Counted from the first letter of the stretch, positions 51,070 through 61,020 are shown. The stretch is 62,196 nt of DNA from Bacteroidales bacterium (GCA_017960905.1 JAGCYH010000027.1:1-62196), one strand, 5' to 3'. The notes: generated by a model not told the origin, from the sequence alone. Numbers and translations are program-made.

Positions 51070-51755
51070 CAAACCATATAAAAATAAAAGACTTAGCTAT
51101 CGACGACCGCCCGCGCGAAAAGATGATTTCGCGCGGGCCTATGTCGCTCTCCGATGCCGAACTCGTGGGCATAATGATTGGCTCGGGCAATGGTGAAATG
51201 ACTGCCGTCGATATAGCGCGCTCATTATTAAACAAATACAACAACAATCTCAACGAATTGGGTCTCGCCACGGTCAAAGACCTGATGAAAATAAAAGGCA
51301 TAGGCGAAGCCCGTGCCGTGAACATACTTACAGCCATGGAGATAGGTCGTCGGCGGGCCTCTGCTGAGCCCCGCATCAAGCAGCAGATAACTTCGAGCCA
51401 CGACCTGTACAAAGTCTTCGCCTCACACATATCCGACCTTAATCATGAGGAGATGTGGGCGATATTCCTGTCGCCGAAAATGAAAATAATAAGCACTCAC
51501 CAGCTCAGCAAAGGCGGAACAAAAAGCACCGTCGTTGATGTGCGCCTGCTGACAAAGATGGCTCTCGACGACAACGCCAACTCAATAGTGCTGGGGCACA
51601 ACCACCCTTCGGGCGAAGTGCAGCCCAGCAAAGAGGATTTCAACCTCACCAAAACTGTAAAAAATGCTGTTAACTTATTTGATATAAGATTATTAGACCA
51701 TATAATTGTCGGAAACAACAAATATTATAGTTTTTCCGATGAAAACGAATTGTAA
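51060..51755 (+). CDS. radC: RadC family protein (JAB/MPN domain)
   Basis: 231 residues starting at GTG (51060), overlapping the phosphatase gene. An N-terminal helix-hairpin-helix-like domain (DLAIDDRPREKMISRGPMSLSDAELVGIMIGSG, then LMKIKGIGEARAVNIL) precedes a JAB1/MPN metalloprotease-like domain with STVVDVRLLTKMAL, VLGHNHPSGEVQPSKED (HxH...D metal site) and LLDHIIVGNNKYYSF. RadC is not required for repair in tested bacteria and its role is unsettled. Complete. Confidence 0.93.
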   Translation: MELANHIKIKDLAIDDRPREKMISRGPMSLSDAELVGIMIGSGNGEMTAVDIARSLLNKYNNNLNELGLATVKDLMKIKGIGEARAVNILTAMEIGRRRASAEPRIKQQITSSHDLYKVFASHISDLNHEEMWAIFLSPKMKIISTHQLSKGGTKSTVVDVRLLTKMALDDNANSIVLGHNHPSGEVQPSKEDFNLTKTVKNAVNLFDIRLLDHIIVGNNKYYSFSDENEL

Positions 51756-51789
51756 AAAACATTATTTTAGGCCTTGAAAACTGACAGAT

Positions 51790-52443
51790 ATGCAAATAAA
51801 TATTATGAATGAGCACGATACCGTGCTCAACCATTACTTGGCCGAGATGCGCAGCGTAGGCATTCAGAGCGACCCGATTCGGTTCCGTCGCAACATAGAG
51901 CGCATCGGCTTTCTGATGGCCTACGAAGTGAGCAAGACTCTCGCTTATACCGACAATGGCATTGCCACGCCGCTCGGCACAGCCCAAGTGCGCATGGCCG
52001 ACGAGAAAATCGTCGTCGGCTCTATTCTGCGCGCCGGACTGCCTATGCACAACGGCATTCTCGATGCCTTCGACCACGCCGAAAACTGCTTCATCTCGGC
52101 TTATCGCAAAAGCGATAAGAACGGGCAGCTGACAATACACGTCGAGTACGCCGCCTCGCCGTCGCTCACGGGTAAGATACTTCTGCTGGGCGACCCGATG
52201 CTTGCTACTGGCGGTAGTATGGAACTGACATACAACGCGTTGAAGCGTTTCGGCCAGCCGAAACACGTTCATATAATGAGCATCATCGGCAGCCGCGAAG
52301 GCGTCAGCTACCTGCAAAGCAAACTGGCCGGCGAGCCCGTGACACTGTGGATAGCCGCCGTCGACCCGAAACTCAACGCCAACAAATACATTGTGCCCGG
52401 CCTCGGCGATGCCGGCGACTTAGCTTTTGGAACAAAACTGTAA
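51790..52443 (+). CDS. upp: Uracil phosphoribosyltransferase
   Basis: 217 residues. Converts uracil and PRPP to UMP in pyrimidine salvage. Features: SILRAGLPMHNGILDAFDHAENCF, the PRPP loop LLLGDPMLATGGSME, and the uracil-binding end KYIVPGLGDAGDLAFGTKL. An in-frame ATG five codons into the gene could also be the start. The N-terminal half is more divergent than E. coli Upp but like Bacteroidales sequences. Middle of the forward operon, 34 bases after radC. Confidence 0.94.
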   Translation: MQINIMNEHDTVLNHYLAEMRSVGIQSDPIRFRRNIERIGFLMAYEVSKTLAYTDNGIATPLGTAQVRMADEKIVVGSILRAGLPMHNGILDAFDHAENCFISAYRKSDKNGQLTIHVEYAASPSLTGKILLLGDPMLATGGSMELTYNALKRFGQPKHVHIMSIIGSREGVSYLQSKLAGEPVTLWIAAVDPKLNANKYIVPGLGDAGDLAFGTKL

Positions 52444-52449
52444 ACGAAA

Positions 52450-53520
52450 ATGTCAAACGATACATCTGATTCTTCGGTCGTCAGCGGTCTGAAATCGTGG
52501 AAAATACTCATTCCTATTGTGCTCGGATTGGGCGTGACGGGAATAATGTTCTACCGCGAGTATGAACCCGGTATATTCGACACCATGCAGATTACTGCAT
52601 GGTCAATAGTATGGATTATTCTGTCGTTTATGATGATGGCTACGCGCGACGTTGGCTATATGCTTCGTCTGCGCATACTTAGCGACAAGGAGCTTTCGTG
52701 GCGCCAGTCGTTCCGTGTGATAATGCTTTGGGAGTTCGCCTCGGCTGTTACGCCGTCGGCCGTTGGTGGCACGGGCGTGGCGGTGTTCTTTGTCAATGCT
52801 GAGGGCATCAGCGGTGGCCGAAGCACTGGTATAGTGATGGTTACGTCGTTTCTCGACGAGCTGTTTTTCGCTATCGTGTTCCCGATAGCGGTTCTGCTCA
52901 TCGGGCATAGCAACATCTTCGACTTCTCGTCCGACATTGGCAGCCATCTGATGTACATTGCATGGATTGGCTACGGCATAAAGGTAACTTATTTGCTGTT
53001 ACTTAGTTACGGATTTTTTATCAATCCGCAAGGATTGAAAAAACTGCTTGTGCTGATATTCAAGCTGCCATTCATACGTCGATGGTCGTCGGCCATCGAC
53101 AAGATAGGCAACGACATGATAAGCACCGCCGAGTACTTCCGTGCGTGGTCGTTTACCAAGTGGATAAAAGCCTTCGCTGCTACAGTAGCGAGCTGGATAG
53201 CCCGCTACTGGGTTGTCAACACGCTCATTGTCGCATTCTTAGGCATGGATTATCTGGGTCTGACCGACCACTTCATCGTCTTCGGCAAGCAGTTGGCTAT
53301 GTGGATAATGATGCTAGTGATGCCGACACCTGGCGGCAGCGGATTTGCCGAGTGGGTGTTCTCGGAGTGCTTCGCAAACCTGAGCATCAGCGTTATGGCG
53401 CTCGCATTGTGCTGGCGCATAGTTAGTTACTATCCTTATCTGATAATGGGCGCAATTGTTGTGCCGAAGTGGGTGAAACGAATTCTCAACAACCGTAAGA
53501 ATGATTCGAAGGCGGAATAA
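52450..53520 (+). CDS. Flippase-like membrane protein (LPG synthase TM region family)
   Basis: 356 residues with about eight to nine membrane helices. Family words: SWRQSFRVIMLWEFASAVTPSAVGGTGVAVFFVNAEG and MLVMPTPGGSGFAEWVFSECFA, typical of the UPF0104/lysylphosphatidylglycerol-synthetase-TM (flippase-like) group. Its position next to lpxK suggests a role in lipid A or envelope lipid handling, but members have varied roles. It begins six bases after upp and overlaps lpxK by 20 bases. Confidence 0.87.
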   Translation: MSNDTSDSSVVSGLKSWKILIPIVLGLGVTGIMFYREYEPGIFDTMQITAWSIVWIILSFMMMATRDVGYMLRLRILSDKELSWRQSFRVIMLWEFASAVTPSAVGGTGVAVFFVNAEGISGGRSTGIVMVTSFLDELFFAIVFPIAVLLIGHSNIFDFSSDIGSHLMYIAWIGYGIKVTYLLLLSYGFFINPQGLKKLLVLIFKLPFIRRWSSAIDKIGNDMISTAEYFRAWSFTKWIKAFAATVASWIARYWVVNTLIVAFLGMDYLGLTDHFIVFGKQLAMWIMMLVMPTPGGSGFAEWVFSECFANLSISVMALALCWRIVSYYPYLIMGAIVVPKWVKRILNNRKNDSKAE

Positions 53521-54526
53521 CATATTGTTGTTGCCATTCTCGGCACTCTACTCGGCAGCCACTGCTTCGCGCAATTGGCTCTACAACCGCCGCATAATAA
53601 AATCAACCTCGTTCGGGAAACCCATCATCTGCATAGGTAACATAACAGTGGGCGGAACTGGCAAATCTCCTCTGACTGAATATCTTGCGCGGCTGTTGTC
53701 GGCTTACAAGCCTTCGCTTGTAAGCCGTGGATACCGCCGCAAAACAAAGGGCATGGTTGTCGCCAAGCCGTCGTCGACGGCGGCGCAGATTGGCGACGAG
53801 CCCCGCCAGATGCTCAACAAATTCCCCAACATGCCCATTGTCGCCGACGGCGACCGCGTGAGGGCTGTCAACTATCTGCTCTCGCATACCGACACGGGCG
53901 TCGTGCTTATGGACGATGGCTTCCAGCACCGCAGCATCAAGGCCGGACTCAACATTGTGGTGTGCGACTATGCGCGCCCGATGTGGGAGGACCACACATT
54001 TCCGGCTGGCAACCTGCGCGAGCCGTGGCGCGGCCATAGGCGCGCCGACATAATACTCGTGAACAAGTGCCCGGCCGACTTGACGACGCAGCAACGCGCC
54101 GAAATAATCAAAAAGATAAAGCTCAAGAAAAACCAGAGCATATTTTTCAGCACAATAAAATACGGCGAGCTTATGCAGCTCAACCACCAGACGGCGCGCC
54201 TGCACAGCGAAAAACGTTTTGTGGCCGTGGCCGGCGTGGGTCGCCCCGAACCTTTCTTCGACGAGGTGAAGCGCCGCTTCACCGACGTCGCCACGCTCAG
54301 CTTCCCCGACCATTGCAATTTTGGCAAAGCCGAGACAAACAAGATAATTGATGTAGTGGATGCCATGGGGCCAAACACGGCCATCATTACCACCGAGAAA
54401 GACGCTACGCGCTTCCCCGACGTGCGCACCGAAATCTTCTATATCCCCATTGAGCTGCAAATACTTTTCGGACAAGAACAAGAGTTTAACAATAAAATAG
54501 AAAACTATGTTAAAAGAAATACGTGA
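53501..54526 (+). CDS. lpxK: Tetraacyldisaccharide 4'-kinase LpxK
   Basis: 341 residues. Phosphorylates the 4' position of the lipid A precursor at the inner membrane. A membrane-associated N-terminus (LLLPFSALYSAATASRNWLYN) is followed by GNITVGGTGKSPLTEYLARLL (P-loop about 47-60), SLVSRGYRRKTKG, GDEPRQML, VLMDDGFQHRSIKAGLNIVV and PAGNLREPW. It overlaps both neighbouring genes by 20 bases, so translation is coupled along the operon. The C-terminal lobe (VAVAGVGRPEPFFDEVKR) is the family's second domain. Confidence 0.95.
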   Translation: MIRRRNNILLLPFSALYSAATASRNWLYNRRIIKSTSFGKPIICIGNITVGGTGKSPLTEYLARLLSAYKPSLVSRGYRRKTKGMVVAKPSSTAAQIGDEPRQMLNKFPNMPIVADGDRVRAVNYLLSHTDTGVVLMDDGFQHRSIKAGLNIVVCDYARPMWEDHTFPAGNLREPWRGHRRADIILVNKCPADLTTQQRAEIIKKIKLKKNQSIFFSTIKYGELMQLNHQTARLHSEKRFVAVAGVGRPEPFFDEVKRRFTDVATLSFPDHCNFGKAETNKIIDVVDAMGPNTAIITTEKDATRFPDVRTEIFYIPIELQILFGQEQEFNNKIENYVKRNT

Positions 54527-55334
54527 AGCCGCTGATTTCATCAAATCGAACTTCAGCGAGCAGCCTAAGATAGGCATTATTCTGGGCACCGGTCTGGGTG
54601 GATTGGTAAACGAGATAAATATCGAGAAATCAATCCCTTATGAGCAAATTCCGCACTTCCCGCTCTCTACTGTCGAAGGCCATTCGGGCCGACTGATTAT
54701 CGGAAAAATCGGTGGCGTGAGCATCGTTGCCATGCAAGGGCGTTTCCACTTCTACGAAGGCTATGAGATGAAGAAGGTAACCTTCCCCGTTCGCGTGATG
54801 AAAGTGGCTGGCATTCAGACACTTTTCGTGTCGAACGCCAGCGGTGGCCTCAATCAGTCGTTCAAAGTGGGCGACATAATGATTATCACCGACCATATCA
54901 ATATGTTCGGCACCAATCCGCTGATTGGTCCGAACATGAACGAATTCGGTCCGCGCTTCCCGGATATGAGTGCTGCTTATAGCAAACGACTGATAAAGAG
55001 AGCTTTGGAAATAGGCCAGAAGAATGGTATCGAGCTCAAGCAAGGCGTTTACGTAGGCACATTCGGGCCTACGTTCGAAACGCCCGCCGAATATAAGATG
55101 TTCCGCCTTCTGGGTGCCGATGCTGTGGGCATGTCTACCGTGCCCGAAGTTATCGTAGCGCACCATGCCGGAATGGAAGTGTTTGGCATTTCGATAATTA
55201 CAAATGCCGGCATACCTGGTGAAGCCAAAGAAGTGGAAGAGGCAAGCCACGAAGACGTGCAGAAAGTGGCGTCGGCTGCCGAACCGATGATGACGAAAAT
55301 CATCAGCGAACTTGTGGTCGATGCTGTGAAATAA
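54507..55334 (+). CDS. Purine nucleoside phosphorylase
   Basis: 275 residues of the trimeric NP-II/PNP type (inosine and guanosine phosphorolysis). Signatures: IGIILGTGLGGL (phosphate), FPLSTVEGHSGRLI, VAMQGRFHFYEGYEMKKVTFPVRVMK, LFVSNASGGLNQSFKVGDIMIITDHINMFG and GADAVGMSTVPEVIVAHH. The order lpxK-PNP is common in Bacteroidales. It overlaps the lpxK stop by 20 bases and precedes the nucleotidyltransferase gene by 14. Complete. Confidence 0.95.
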   Translation: MLKEIREAADFIKSNFSEQPKIGIILGTGLGGLVNEINIEKSIPYEQIPHFPLSTVEGHSGRLIIGKIGGVSIVAMQGRFHFYEGYEMKKVTFPVRVMKVAGIQTLFVSNASGGLNQSFKVGDIMIITDHINMFGTNPLIGPNMNEFGPRFPDMSAAYSKRLIKRALEIGQKNGIELKQGVYVGTFGPTFETPAEYKMFRLLGADAVGMSTVPEVIVAHHAGMEVFGISIITNAGIPGEAKEVEEASHEDVQKVASAAEPMMTKIISELVVDAVK

Positions 55335-55348
55335 TGAGCATTTTATAA

Positions 55349-56431
55349 ATGACAGAATCCGATATAGATGATATTTTGCTGAAGATTTGTTCACTTCGTC
55401 ATTCCGACGAAGTGAACAAATTCTCTTTTGCAGAGTCGGATTGTCTGCTGATAGCGCAGCGTGCTGCATCGCAGGGCGTTGCTGCTTGGGCGCTCAACCA
55501 GCTGAACCTGTTTTACACCGATAATGAGTCGCTCGTGCCTTTGAGGCAAAGCCTCAAAGGTCTCTCGTTGGCTTCTCTTGCCGATAGCCAACGCAAATGC
55601 TCTGTCTTTTTCAAGATTGTTAAAATACTGTCCGATAGTGAAATACGAGTGTCGGCACTGAAGGGCATTGCCATGATGATGGGCTATTACCCCGACATCT
55701 CGTTCCGCACCGTTGGCGATATCGACCTGCTTGTCGCTCATGCCGACGCATATCGCGCGCATAGCATTCTGCTTCAGCATTTTCCGCAGGAAATGCGCCA
55801 TAAGGCGCGCACCAACATATTGTCGGAGACGATACGCACGCACTTGCCCGGCTTGATGATAGATGATGTCCTGGTCGAACTGCACTATAACATTTATAGT
55901 GCCGATAACAGCAAACGCCTGAAAGATGGTTTCGAGCAACACATAAAGACGTTTGGCGAAGGCGAGCGGGCATTCTCAGCGTTCGACGAGCCTCTGATGC
56001 TGTACCATCTGGCTACTCACGCCGTCAAGAGCCGCCGTCAGAAAGGCTTGAGACTCAACTGGTTGACCGATTTTTTTGCGATTCTGAATGTAGAGCCCGA
56101 AATGGCAGCCGATTTTTGCGCCAACGCGCTGAAAATCAACGAAAAAGCCAACAAGGATATTGTCGGCTTTTTGCAAAGGGTAGTGTCGCTGCTGCCCGAA
56201 AACATATCATCAGCAATTTGTAAAAATCTGAATATAAGCGAAATAATTCTCGACAAAGCCTATCTGCTCAACACTCATGAAGGCACCAAGACAGGTCGTT
56301 TCCGAAAGGTTCGCGCTCTCAACTCAATCATTCGCGGCATGAGCCGCGAATTGAAGAAGCAGAAAGGGCTTTCGGCCAAGTGGCATCATCTGAAGGATAT
56401 GCTTCACGATATTGCCACGCGCAAGCGGTAG
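55349..56431 (+). CDS. Nucleotidyltransferase-family protein (NTP_transf_5-like)
   Basis: 360 residues. The core LKGIAMMMGYYPDISFRTVGDIDLLV has the family's GIAM-YYP-R-DID pattern, a minimal nucleotidyltransferase with the paired Asp motif DIDLL. It is followed by VLVELHYNIYSADN and helical C-terminal parts. Members of this group (annotated NTP_transf_5, often in Bacteroidetes capsule or signalling loci) have no verified substrate. Last gene of the operon; its stop is one base from the convergent DUF4954 stop, with no terminator between. Confidence 0.8.
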   Translation: MTESDIDDILLKICSLRHSDEVNKFSFAESDCLLIAQRAASQGVAAWALNQLNLFYTDNESLVPLRQSLKGLSLASLADSQRKCSVFFKIVKILSDSEIRVSALKGIAMMMGYYPDISFRTVGDIDLLVAHADAYRAHSILLQHFPQEMRHKARTNILSETIRTHLPGLMIDDVLVELHYNIYSADNSKRLKDGFEQHIKTFGEGERAFSAFDEPLMLYHLATHAVKSRRQKGLRLNWLTDFFAILNVEPEMAADFCANALKINEKANKDIVGFLQRVVSLLPENISSAICKNLNISEIILDKAYLLNTHEGTKTGRFRKVRALNSIIRGMSRELKKQKGLSAKWHHLKDMLHDIATRKR

Positions 56432-56432
56432 G

Positions 56433-58358
56433 TCAGATGCTGTATTTGCTTATAAAACGCTTAGCTATAACCATTTTGCTTTCGCAAAATGCCTTGCATT
56501 TGTCTATTATTGCGTTCTTTTCGAGTGTACCCTTGATATTTGCGAAGTCGCTGGCTCGGTCGGCGGCGGTGCCGTCGAGACCATAGCCGACCGACATGCG
56601 GTCGGCGTATTCGCGAGCTGCGTCGGCTATCATGCCCTCTTGCAGGTCGGTGTAGGCGGCCACCACTTTGCGGGCCGCATTGCACAGGCCGGCACTGAAA
56701 CTCATAGGCGACAGTCCGTAGAGTTTCTTCGCCATCTCGACGCACCAGAGCGACGAAAGTACCTGATACTCATCCACTACGTGCTTCAGCTCTACATTTA
56801 TGTGGTTGATGTCCTGATAATAATTCGCCACCAAATCTTTCTCAATCGTCGTAACGACCGACTTTGGCACAATGGCGCCGCCGAGGTCAATCCACGTGTC
56901 GCAGTGGGTGTATGGCTGGTCGAGGTAGCCGTACTCCATCGATGTGAGCAGGCCGTTGACTATGTAGGCTTCCGAAATCTGGCGGTATGCTTTTGCCGCA
57001 CGCGGCAAAAGACCGCGTTTCATGCGTGTTCCTTCGTACATTATCACGTCGGAGTCGGAGTTGTGGTATAGCTCGTCGAGTTTGTCGGCGGCGTGGAGCA
57101 TCGTGCCGACGGTCATCGGGTTGAGCGCCTCAACGACTATCTGGTCGCGTCGGAGCTCTGCGAAGCGGGTGTCGCGGCTCTTCCACTTCTCCTCGTCGCG
57201 GAACAGACCTATCGTGCGCAGGTTCTGCGCAGGCAACAAATAGCTAACGCCGTCACGTTCAATGAGATACGAGAATGGGAACTGCGACGTGTTGGGGTGG
57301 TTGCTGTGGTGCCCCACGAGCATCGTAAATGCCCCTATCAGAGCGGGTTCGAGCACGTAGCTGCCCGAACCGGTCTTCACGCCGCGCTCGAAAATAGCCT
57401 GGTGCGAAGGGCCGAGTTTGTAGTGGTGGTTGCTCGCGTTCGTAGCACTTCCGGCATTGAAAAACGAAACCGCACTCGCTATCAGAAGTGTTGTCTTGTG
57501 GTGCGAAACGGTATATGGCCCGGCCAAAACCGAGACTGCCTCGCCGTTAAACAGCTGACTATTAGCGAATATCAGCGTGTTCTCGGCAAAGAACCCATCG
57601 CCCACTTGCGCGCATTGGCCTACGTAGCCATTGCGCACGGTGGCTTTGTCGGTTACTTGCGCGCCTTCGGCAAATATGAAGTTCTCGGCCGACACGCCAT
57701 TGCCGACTTTCGTCGGCATGTTGCGGTCGGAGAGAATGGTGCCGTTGGTAAGTTCGTCGGCGTTGCGTACTATGGCGCTTTCGCCTATACGAACGTTAGT
57801 AATTGTTTTACAATTACTTATGTGGCAATTAGAGCCAATAAGGCTTTTGCCTCTTATGCTCACTTTCTCGGCCTCTACGAGTCGCTCGAAGCCTTTGAGC
57901 ATATTGCGTCGGTAGCAGTGCGTCGAGAGCAGATACGCCAGATTTGAGTTGAGTTCGGTCGAAAGCGGCACTTCGCGGCCACCGGCCTCGTTTATCACGC
58001 TAACTACAGTTCCGACACCGAAAGTGGCTGAGTTGCACGAAGTTATATTGCCGCAATTGGTTATCGACGTGCCCGTGCCCACATTGTAGCCGGCCAGCAG
58101 AGCCACTTGGTTGATGTAGCAGTTACTGCCTATGGTACAATCTTTTATGGTCGAATTGTAAATGCCCGAAGGCATCTGGGCATTGTCGGCCACACCAATT
58201 TTGCGTATAGTCTGGCGAATGGTAACACGACCTACAAACGTAACGTTGCGGAAGCGCAGCGGGTCGAACGTGTCGGCTACACTCAGCATCTGCCAGTTGT
58301 TGCAGTCGCAGCCGCGACTGCACAACGTACTGATTTCGGATTCTGTCAGGCGTCTCAT
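56433..58358 (-). CDS. DUF4954 family protein (left-handed beta-helix)
   Basis: 641 residues, soluble. Recognised by gene length and words TFVGRVTIRQTIRKIGVADNAQMPSGIYNSTIKDCTIGSNCYI and the many hexapeptide-like turns (IGSN, CYI, NCG) of a left-handed beta-helix acetyltransferase-like fold over about residues 40-330. The C-terminus is helical (DLQEGMIADAAREYADRM). DUF4954 is a Bacteroidetes family of unknown function, sometimes predicted as an acyl-/nucleotide-sugar-like transferase. Starts 40 bases after the YfhO-like gene stop, likely the same operon. Confidence 0.88.
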   Translation of the reverse strand: MRRLTESEISTLCSRGCDCNNWQMLSVADTFDPLRFRNVTFVGRVTIRQTIRKIGVADNAQMPSGIYNSTIKDCTIGSNCYINQVALLAGYNVGTGTSITNCGNITSCNSATFGVGTVVSVINEAGGREVPLSTELNSNLAYLLSTHCYRRNMLKGFERLVEAEKVSIRGKSLIGSNCHISNCKTITNVRIGESAIVRNADELTNGTILSDRNMPTKVGNGVSAENFIFAEGAQVTDKATVRNGYVGQCAQVGDGFFAENTLIFANSQLFNGEAVSVLAGPYTVSHHKTTLLIASAVSFFNAGSATNASNHHYKLGPSHQAIFERGVKTGSGSYVLEPALIGAFTMLVGHHSNHPNTSQFPFSYLIERDGVSYLLPAQNLRTIGLFRDEEKWKSRDTRFAELRRDQIVVEALNPMTVGTMLHAADKLDELYHNSDSDVIMYEGTRMKRGLLPRAAKAYRQISEAYIVNGLLTSMEYGYLDQPYTHCDTWIDLGGAIVPKSVVTTIEKDLVANYYQDINHINVELKHVVDEYQVLSSLWCVEMAKKLYGLSPMSFSAGLCNAARKVVAAYTDLQEGMIADAAREYADRMSVGYGLDGTAADRASDFANIKGTLEKNAIIDKCKAFCESKMVIAKRFISKYSI

Positions 58359-58398
58359 AGAGGGATGTTTTTTTGTTGTTTTATTATTTATAAAATGC

Positions 58399-60879
58399 TT
58401 ATTCTGAACGTTTTGCTCTTCTTCTGTATTCCAGCACCGCCACGCCGATTATCAGCAGGACGATGACCACCGAAGCAATGGTAGATACGAGAGCTCCGCG
58501 CTCGTGCGAGGTCGATTTGAACTCGAAGACCACATTGTGGTCGCCGGCAGGTATTTTCAGCGCGCGCAGAATATAGTCGGCACGCATTATAGGCGCTTCG
58601 TTGCCGTCGATGTAGGCTTTCCAGCCGGCAGGGTAGTATATCTCGCTGAAGACCGCTACGCGGTCGGCAGCGCTGTGAGTGCTGTATTCAAGCCGGTCGG
58701 GAGCGTACTTCGTGCGCACAATGCTCGATGTTGAGTCGGCGGTGCTTGTAACATCTTCATTTTCAATTACTGCCGTGTGCTTCATATCAGTGTTGTGCAA
58801 TTCGGCTATAGCCTCATCGGCACTTGCCACGTTGCGCACGTTGTCGACAAACCAAGCAGCGCCGTTGGCATACGGATTGAGTATCGGTTGCTGGCTTGGA
58901 TTGTAAATGAAGTATTTGGTATTCAATGCGTTGAGCATTGAAGAGCGCTCAAGCGTGCTTTCAATGGTAGCGTAGTCCTGACTGTTGAGCGCGCCAATAA
59001 ACACCTGAAGCTCACCGCCCAGGAAGTTGTCGATAATGTCCTGATAACGGCGCAGTTTTGCGCCGTGATAGCCGCCAATCGACTGGTGGTAGTACGATGT
59101 GGTGGCGTCGTTGAAGGTGCTGCGCGACACGTTGGCCACGCGATGCGGCTCAGTATCCGATAATATTGCCTTATCGGCCTCTGTCATAGGTATTTCGGCT
59201 GATGCAGTCTTCGGTACGAAATCTTTCTCCGACAAATATCGTTTGTCGACTTGCCACAAGTCGATGACTATCAGTATGGTAAGAGAAATCATTGCGTAGC
59301 GTGCCGACAATTTTCGCACCGAGTAGAACCACAGAGCCGACGAAGCCAAAATGATGAATACCACAGAGCGGAAAGCGTCGTTGCGCGCCAGTTCTATGCG
59401 GGCGTCGATTATCCCCTGCTCAAACAGCCCATACACTGCGTTTTGCGTTTTCAGCTGAGCAAATTGTTCAGCCTCTTCGGCAGTGAGGAACGAGTAGAAT
59501 AGTGTGGGCGCAATGTATATCAGCAGTGCGAAACCGGCCGTGATGCCCATGGCACCGAAGAATTTACCTGGTTCGTATTTTATCCGTTCGGGGTTGTCGT
59601 ACAGCTCTTTGATGCCGAGGAAGGCCAGCAAAGGTATTGTTACTGTGGCAATTACCAAAGCCATCTCCACCGTGCGGAATTTGTTATACATGGGGAAATG
59701 GTAGAACATGAAGTCGGTGAGCGGCGCGAAGTTTTTGCCCCACGCCAATAGTATCGACACTATGGTGGCTGCTATCAGCCACCATTTCTCTTTGCCGTTG
59801 TAGTAGAAGCAGGCGAGGAAAAACAAGAAGCATATTATGGCACCCACGTACACCGGTCCCGAAGTGAATCCGCGGCCGCCCCAGTATTTCGACGACTGCG
59901 TTGCCACAGCATCGCGCACTTGCGGGTCGCTTATGCTCTTAACCGATTTCAGGTCGCTGCCCATAGCTTCCGACGCACCGCCTACTATGTTGGGAATGAG
60001 CAATGTAGGCGTCTCTTTTATGCCGTAGCTCCAGCTGAGCGCATAGTCTTTGTCGAGGCCCGAGTCGGTCTTGTTAATCTCTTTTGTCTGAGTGAGTTCG
60101 GTGGCGCCGCGCGTAGAGTAGTTGCCGTATTCGTAGGTAGTCCACAGATTAGTGGTTGCTGGCAGAACTGCCAGCACCGAAGCCACCAGAAGTGTCAGCA
60201 CCGACTTGCCGAAGTCGGGCATCTCCTTGCTGCGCAACGCATTGACGAATTTTGCAACGAGCATTACCAGAATGGTAATGGCCAGATAATAAGTTATTTG
60301 CACGTGGTTGTAGGCAATCTCCATACCGAGCGACACGGCAGTGAACAGTCCGCCCACAATGTATCGGCGGTTGAATATCATCAGTATGCCGGCTATTACC
60401 GCCGGCATAAGAGCTATGGCGTATGCCTTGGTGATGTGCCCCGCAATGATGATAATAATGTTGTAGGAGCCGAAAGCAAATGCCAGCGCGCCCGCCGCCG
60501 CTATCCACTTGTCGAGCTTCAGGCTTACGAGCAGCAGGTAGAAGCCCAGCATGTACAGAAAGAGTATGGCCACCGTAGTATAGGGCAGCGACAAGCGTGT
60601 GAAAGCGTTGAACTTGCCGAAAATATTCGAAGTGTTGTCGGCCTTGATTTGGTATGCCGGCATGCCGCCGAACATCGAGTCGGTCCACCCTGACACCACG
60701 CCGCTCGCCTTCTCGTACTCAACTATCTCTTGTGCAGCGCCTTTCGCCTGCATGTTATCATTCTGCGGAAGAGTTTTCCCCTTCAGTACAGGGAAAAAAT
60801 AGACAAAACTAACCACGACAAACAGCGCCACTATGAGCGCATGCGGCCACGAAGCCTTTAACAATTGCTTGATATCCAT
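58399..60879 (-). CDS. YfhO-like membrane protein
   Basis: 826 residues. Cytoplasmic DIKQLLK start, then about twelve membrane helices (LIVALFVVVSFVYFFPVLKG onward), with KGKTLPQNDNMQAKGAAQEI and GWTDSMFGGMPAYQI in the first loop, the usual YfhO loop in Bacteroidetes. The last 350 residues are periplasmic with a final membrane helix (STIASVVIVLLIIGVAVLEYRRR). YfhO in Bacillus is a GT-C glycosyltransferase acting on teichoic acid; in Bacteroidetes the acceptor is unknown. Upstream of DUF4954, suggesting an envelope sugar step. Confidence 0.9.
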   Translation of the reverse strand: MDIKQLLKASWPHALIVALFVVVSFVYFFPVLKGKTLPQNDNMQAKGAAQEIVEYEKASGVVSGWTDSMFGGMPAYQIKADNTSNIFGKFNAFTRLSLPYTTVAILFLYMLGFYLLLVSLKLDKWIAAAGALAFAFGSYNIIIIIAGHITKAYAIALMPAVIAGILMIFNRRYIVGGLFTAVSLGMEIAYNHVQITYYLAITILVMLVAKFVNALRSKEMPDFGKSVLTLLVASVLAVLPATTNLWTTYEYGNYSTRGATELTQTKEINKTDSGLDKDYALSWSYGIKETPTLLIPNIVGGASEAMGSDLKSVKSISDPQVRDAVATQSSKYWGGRGFTSGPVYVGAIICFLFFLACFYYNGKEKWWLIAATIVSILLAWGKNFAPLTDFMFYHFPMYNKFRTVEMALVIATVTIPLLAFLGIKELYDNPERIKYEPGKFFGAMGITAGFALLIYIAPTLFYSFLTAEEAEQFAQLKTQNAVYGLFEQGIIDARIELARNDAFRSVVFIILASSALWFYSVRKLSARYAMISLTILIVIDLWQVDKRYLSEKDFVPKTASAEIPMTEADKAILSDTEPHRVANVSRSTFNDATTSYYHQSIGGYHGAKLRRYQDIIDNFLGGELQVFIGALNSQDYATIESTLERSSMLNALNTKYFIYNPSQQPILNPYANGAAWFVDNVRNVASADEAIAELHNTDMKHTAVIENEDVTSTADSTSSIVRTKYAPDRLEYSTHSAADRVAVFSEIYYPAGWKAYIDGNEAPIMRADYILRALKIPAGDHNVVFEFKSTSHERGALVSTIASVVIVLLIIGVAVLEYRRRAKRSE

Positions 60880-60912
60880 TTCTTTAAAATCACCTTATTA
60901 CAATATTATTGG

Positions 60913-60920
60913 CAAATATA
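60913..60920 (-). promoter_or_regulatory. -7 box of the YfhO-like operon
   Basis: TATATTTG read leftward, 33 bases before the ATG at 60879; no TTTG at 19-23 bases. Confidence 0.5.
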
Positions 60921-60980
60921 TGTATTTTGATTAAAACTTTATATCAATACCTCTTTTTTTTGCAACATTTCGTGCGGCCA

Positions 60981-61020
60981 GGAACGTTTGTTTTCTTTCA
61001 GAAAACACTATCTTTGTAAT
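60981..61020 (+). repeat. 40-bp promoter repeat, copy 1
   Basis: Exact 40-base direct repeat with 61972-62011. It begins GGAACGTTTG and ends TATCTTTGTAAT. TTTG at 60987-60990, 18 bases, TATCTTTG at 61009-61016 form a promoter, with a small GTTTTC/GAAAAC hairpin between the two boxes. Drives the micro-ORF at 61040. Confidence 0.85.
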
